A DNA stretch of 8,312 nucleotides, from contig JBEEPE010000017.1 in NCBI GenBank assembly GCA_041191265.1, positions 1-8,312 on the forward strand, read 5' to 3'. The notes below the pieces were generated by a model. The model was not told where the DNA came from, did no database searches, and saw only the letters and a program-made list of their open reading frames with translations. The position numbers and the translations under genes were made by a program. Positions 8,001 through 8,312 of the stretch are shown in pieces (position 1 is the first letter of the stretch; each line of letters begins with the position of its first letter). The stretch is from JBEEPE01 sp041191265. GTDB taxonomy: Bacteria > Verrucomicrobiota > Verrucomicrobiia > Chthoniobacterales > Chthoniobacteraceae.

Positions 8001-8259
8001 GCGTCGCAATCATCGCCGCGTCGCGCCCGCCCGTCGCCTGCGCCAACTCCGCTCGGAAAAACCGTTCCCCACCCACCAACGCCGTCCGAACCCCGCCCAA
8101 GCGCGCCTCTCCCGCCCGCCGCAATGTCGTCCGTACCGAATCCCCCACCGTCACCGCACCCGACATCACCACCGCAGAAATCCACACCCCGAGGAACATC
8201 CCGGCATGCAACCGCCAATGATGAGTCAGCCCTCGAACAATCAGTTGAATGAAACTCAT
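5020..8259 (-). CDS. ABC transporter permease with two FtsX-like domains
   Basis: This 1079-residue membrane protein is a probable ABC permease of the FtsX/MacB/LolC superfamily. One membrane helix is predicted near the N-terminus (about residues 18-36), followed by a soluble region of about 450 residues that is presumably outside the inner membrane. Hydrophobic stretches follow near 487-508, 532-556, 585-604, 637-653, 668-687 and 713-729. After a second soluble region (about 730-950) come helices near 955-978, 1009-1032 and 1043-1066. Each FtsX unit shows the hallmark turn after its first helix: 'QQRTREAGTLLALG' at 511-524 and 'ERRAELAMLEAVG' at 984-996. Ten helices in two halves resemble the YbbP-like layout rather than four-helix MacB. 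No ATPase motifs are present, so it needs a separate ATPase, probably the gene ending at 8286. Such proteins move lipoproteins, lipids or peptides, or transmit force across the membrane; the substrate here is unknown. The start is ATG with a nearby GAGG. Confidence 0.93.
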   Translation of the reverse strand: MSFIQLIVRGLTHHWRLHAGMFLGVWISAVVMSGAVTVGDSVRTTLRRAGEARLGGVRTALVGGERFFRAELAQATGGRDAAMIATRGSATVPDGSVRANSVQVYGVDSRFWAFSPDGARREIAPAECAVNEVLAARLGVKGGDTLVVRVEKASALSKDAPLSGKEDEVEGLRVRVAAVLDRKRFGAFGLSPVQVPGPSVFFDRAFLADRMGAEGKANVLLSGEADLERLEGAVKKAWRPEDSGLEVRAVGVDGQGAEVRSGRVFLDREYVDGVAGGRAVLTYFVNEIRSGDRVTPYSMVSALPERETGPVFPGMASDEAVVTRWVADDLGLKVGGTLELVYLVSGGRRDLEEKRAAFRVARILEMDAPGVEAGLMPDFPGIADAGSCRDWKPGFAIQTERIRDRDEEYWKKYRGTPKVFVGLEAGRALWKNRWGSTTAVRVDRALEGFREEVAAMAAQTRVGVRVVDLAGAARQAVDSPVDFAGLFGGFSFFLIVSAVVLAFLLQAISMQQRTREAGTLLALGFTNGQVFRVFVGEAVGVVLLATVIGTVCGVEYAAVILRLMQTTWKGVASGVVVEMGMNPVHLVWSGVGVFVAAALGGGRVVRRWMSGVPRQLLEGREEAGGTVRVARGGAGWRVATGVLLAGTGAALSFGPGAMGEGGTERFFGHGALVLAGGLLAFAGFLRWCGGRKFRGRFGLALRYLGDRPSRPLSLAMSMAAGTFLVVGVECFHRTSSEADAKPSGGTGGFALMGESALPVYVNLNKAEVLEEIGVDVKKVAGAEVVGLRVREGDEASCLNLNRAVEPKVFGVPRGAFAEKGAFRFAAGSGWEVLDAVTEEGVIPVVADEATARWSLQKGMHDVVTVREGGRTVRMRIEGMLSGSVLQGVLLMREEAFMEAFPDAGGQRQFLIRLGEGAGDVAGVAAAFTKALRDRGLELRSTMDRLAELRAVENTYLLIFQILGGLGVVLATCATGVIALRHGLERRAELAMLEAVGWTRGRVRAVLRLEHVLAVLAGAVTGAGASLVATVPALMQQGRPLDPRMLWGVPGVLVLVALVSLWVAVAFSVRSRALDALRRE

Positions 8260-8263
8260 GACA

Positions 8264-8267
8264 CCTC
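8264..8267 (-). promoter_or_regulatory. Shine-Dalgarno-like GAGG before the permease start
   Basis: On the minus strand GAGG (extendable to GAGGTG, 8262-8267) precedes the ATG at 8259 by four bases. That is a short but usable spacing. It supports 8259 as the permease start and sits just after the stop of the preceding partial gene, so translational coupling is possible. Confidence 0.4.
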
Positions 8268-8285
8268 AGTCGTTGAAACCCCGCC

Positions 8286-8312
8286 TCACTCCGACTCCTC
8301 AAACCGGCCGTC
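8286..8312 (-). CDS. C-terminal end of a probable ABC transporter ATP-binding protein (partial)
   Basis: Only the last eight codons and a TGA stop are inside the window. They read D-G-R-F-E-E-S-E. The Asp-Gly-Arg start followed by a short acidic tail is typical of the end of LolD/MacB/YbbA-type ABC ATPases, which commonly finish with an 'RDGRI' strand and a few extra residues. The stop lies 26 bases before the ATG of an FtsX-like permease, which is where the ATPase partner of such a permease is usually encoded. The reading frame and context are seen directly; the ATPase identity is inferred from eight residues and gene order. The protein would bind and hydrolyse ATP at the cytoplasmic face and drive the permease. 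The other two minus-strand frames here are less convincing: one closes early and the other runs on into the permease as an overlapping shadow. Confidence 0.5.
   Translation of the reverse strand, partial: DGRFEESE

Noticed and set aside
7937..8302. Minus-strand open frame of 121 codons at the right edge
   Set aside because: It overlaps the permease start in another frame and is Gly/Arg/Asp-rich. The short in-frame ABC-like ending at 8286-8312 is more plausible.

Overview
The window is a GC-rich bacterial segment in which every convincing gene lies on the minus strand. Transcription therefore runs from high to low coordinates. Read that way it holds: the last codons of a probable ABC-transporter ATPase (8286-8312, cut by the window edge); a large FtsX/MacB-type ABC permease (5020-8259); a serine hydrolase of the beta-lactamase/PBP-like family with a twin-arginine signal peptide (3863-4987); a DUF4080-type radical SAM protein with an N-terminal B12-binding-like domain (2258-3817); and a soluble methyl-accepting chemotaxis protein with three PAS domains (91-2148). 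About 90 bases follow with no clear gene. No rRNA, tRNA, mobile element, CRISPR array or phage gene was seen.

The first four genes are packed with gaps of roughly 26 to 45 bases and probably form one transcript. The likely unit is an ABC exporter (ATPase plus permease), an exported serine hydrolase and a cytoplasmic radical SAM enzyme. The ATPase-permease pairing is standard for FtsX-like systems (LolCDE, MacB, YbbAP). The other two genes point loosely to envelope or small-molecule metabolism, but nothing in the sequence names a substrate. The chemoreceptor lies beyond a longer gap (about 110 bases to its preferred start) that carries a perfect 7-bp inverted repeat, so it may have its own control. 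It lacks membrane segments and should sense an internal signal such as redox state, oxygen or a small ligand.

The organism cannot be fixed from these genes. The mix of FtsX permeases, Tat-exported serine hydrolases, DUF4080 radical SAM proteins and soluble PAS chemoreceptors, with high GC and a strongly G-rich coding strand, would fit a member of the Verrucomicrobiota or a proteobacterium. That is a weak inference.

The long open frames on the plus strand, which are Pro/Arg/His/Ser-rich, are antisense shadows of these genes. I see no clearly undescribed system. The points most worth a second look are the composition of the four-gene cluster, the PAS arrangement of the chemoreceptor, the missing cobalamin-histidine motif in the radical SAM protein and the inverted repeat upstream of the chemoreceptor.
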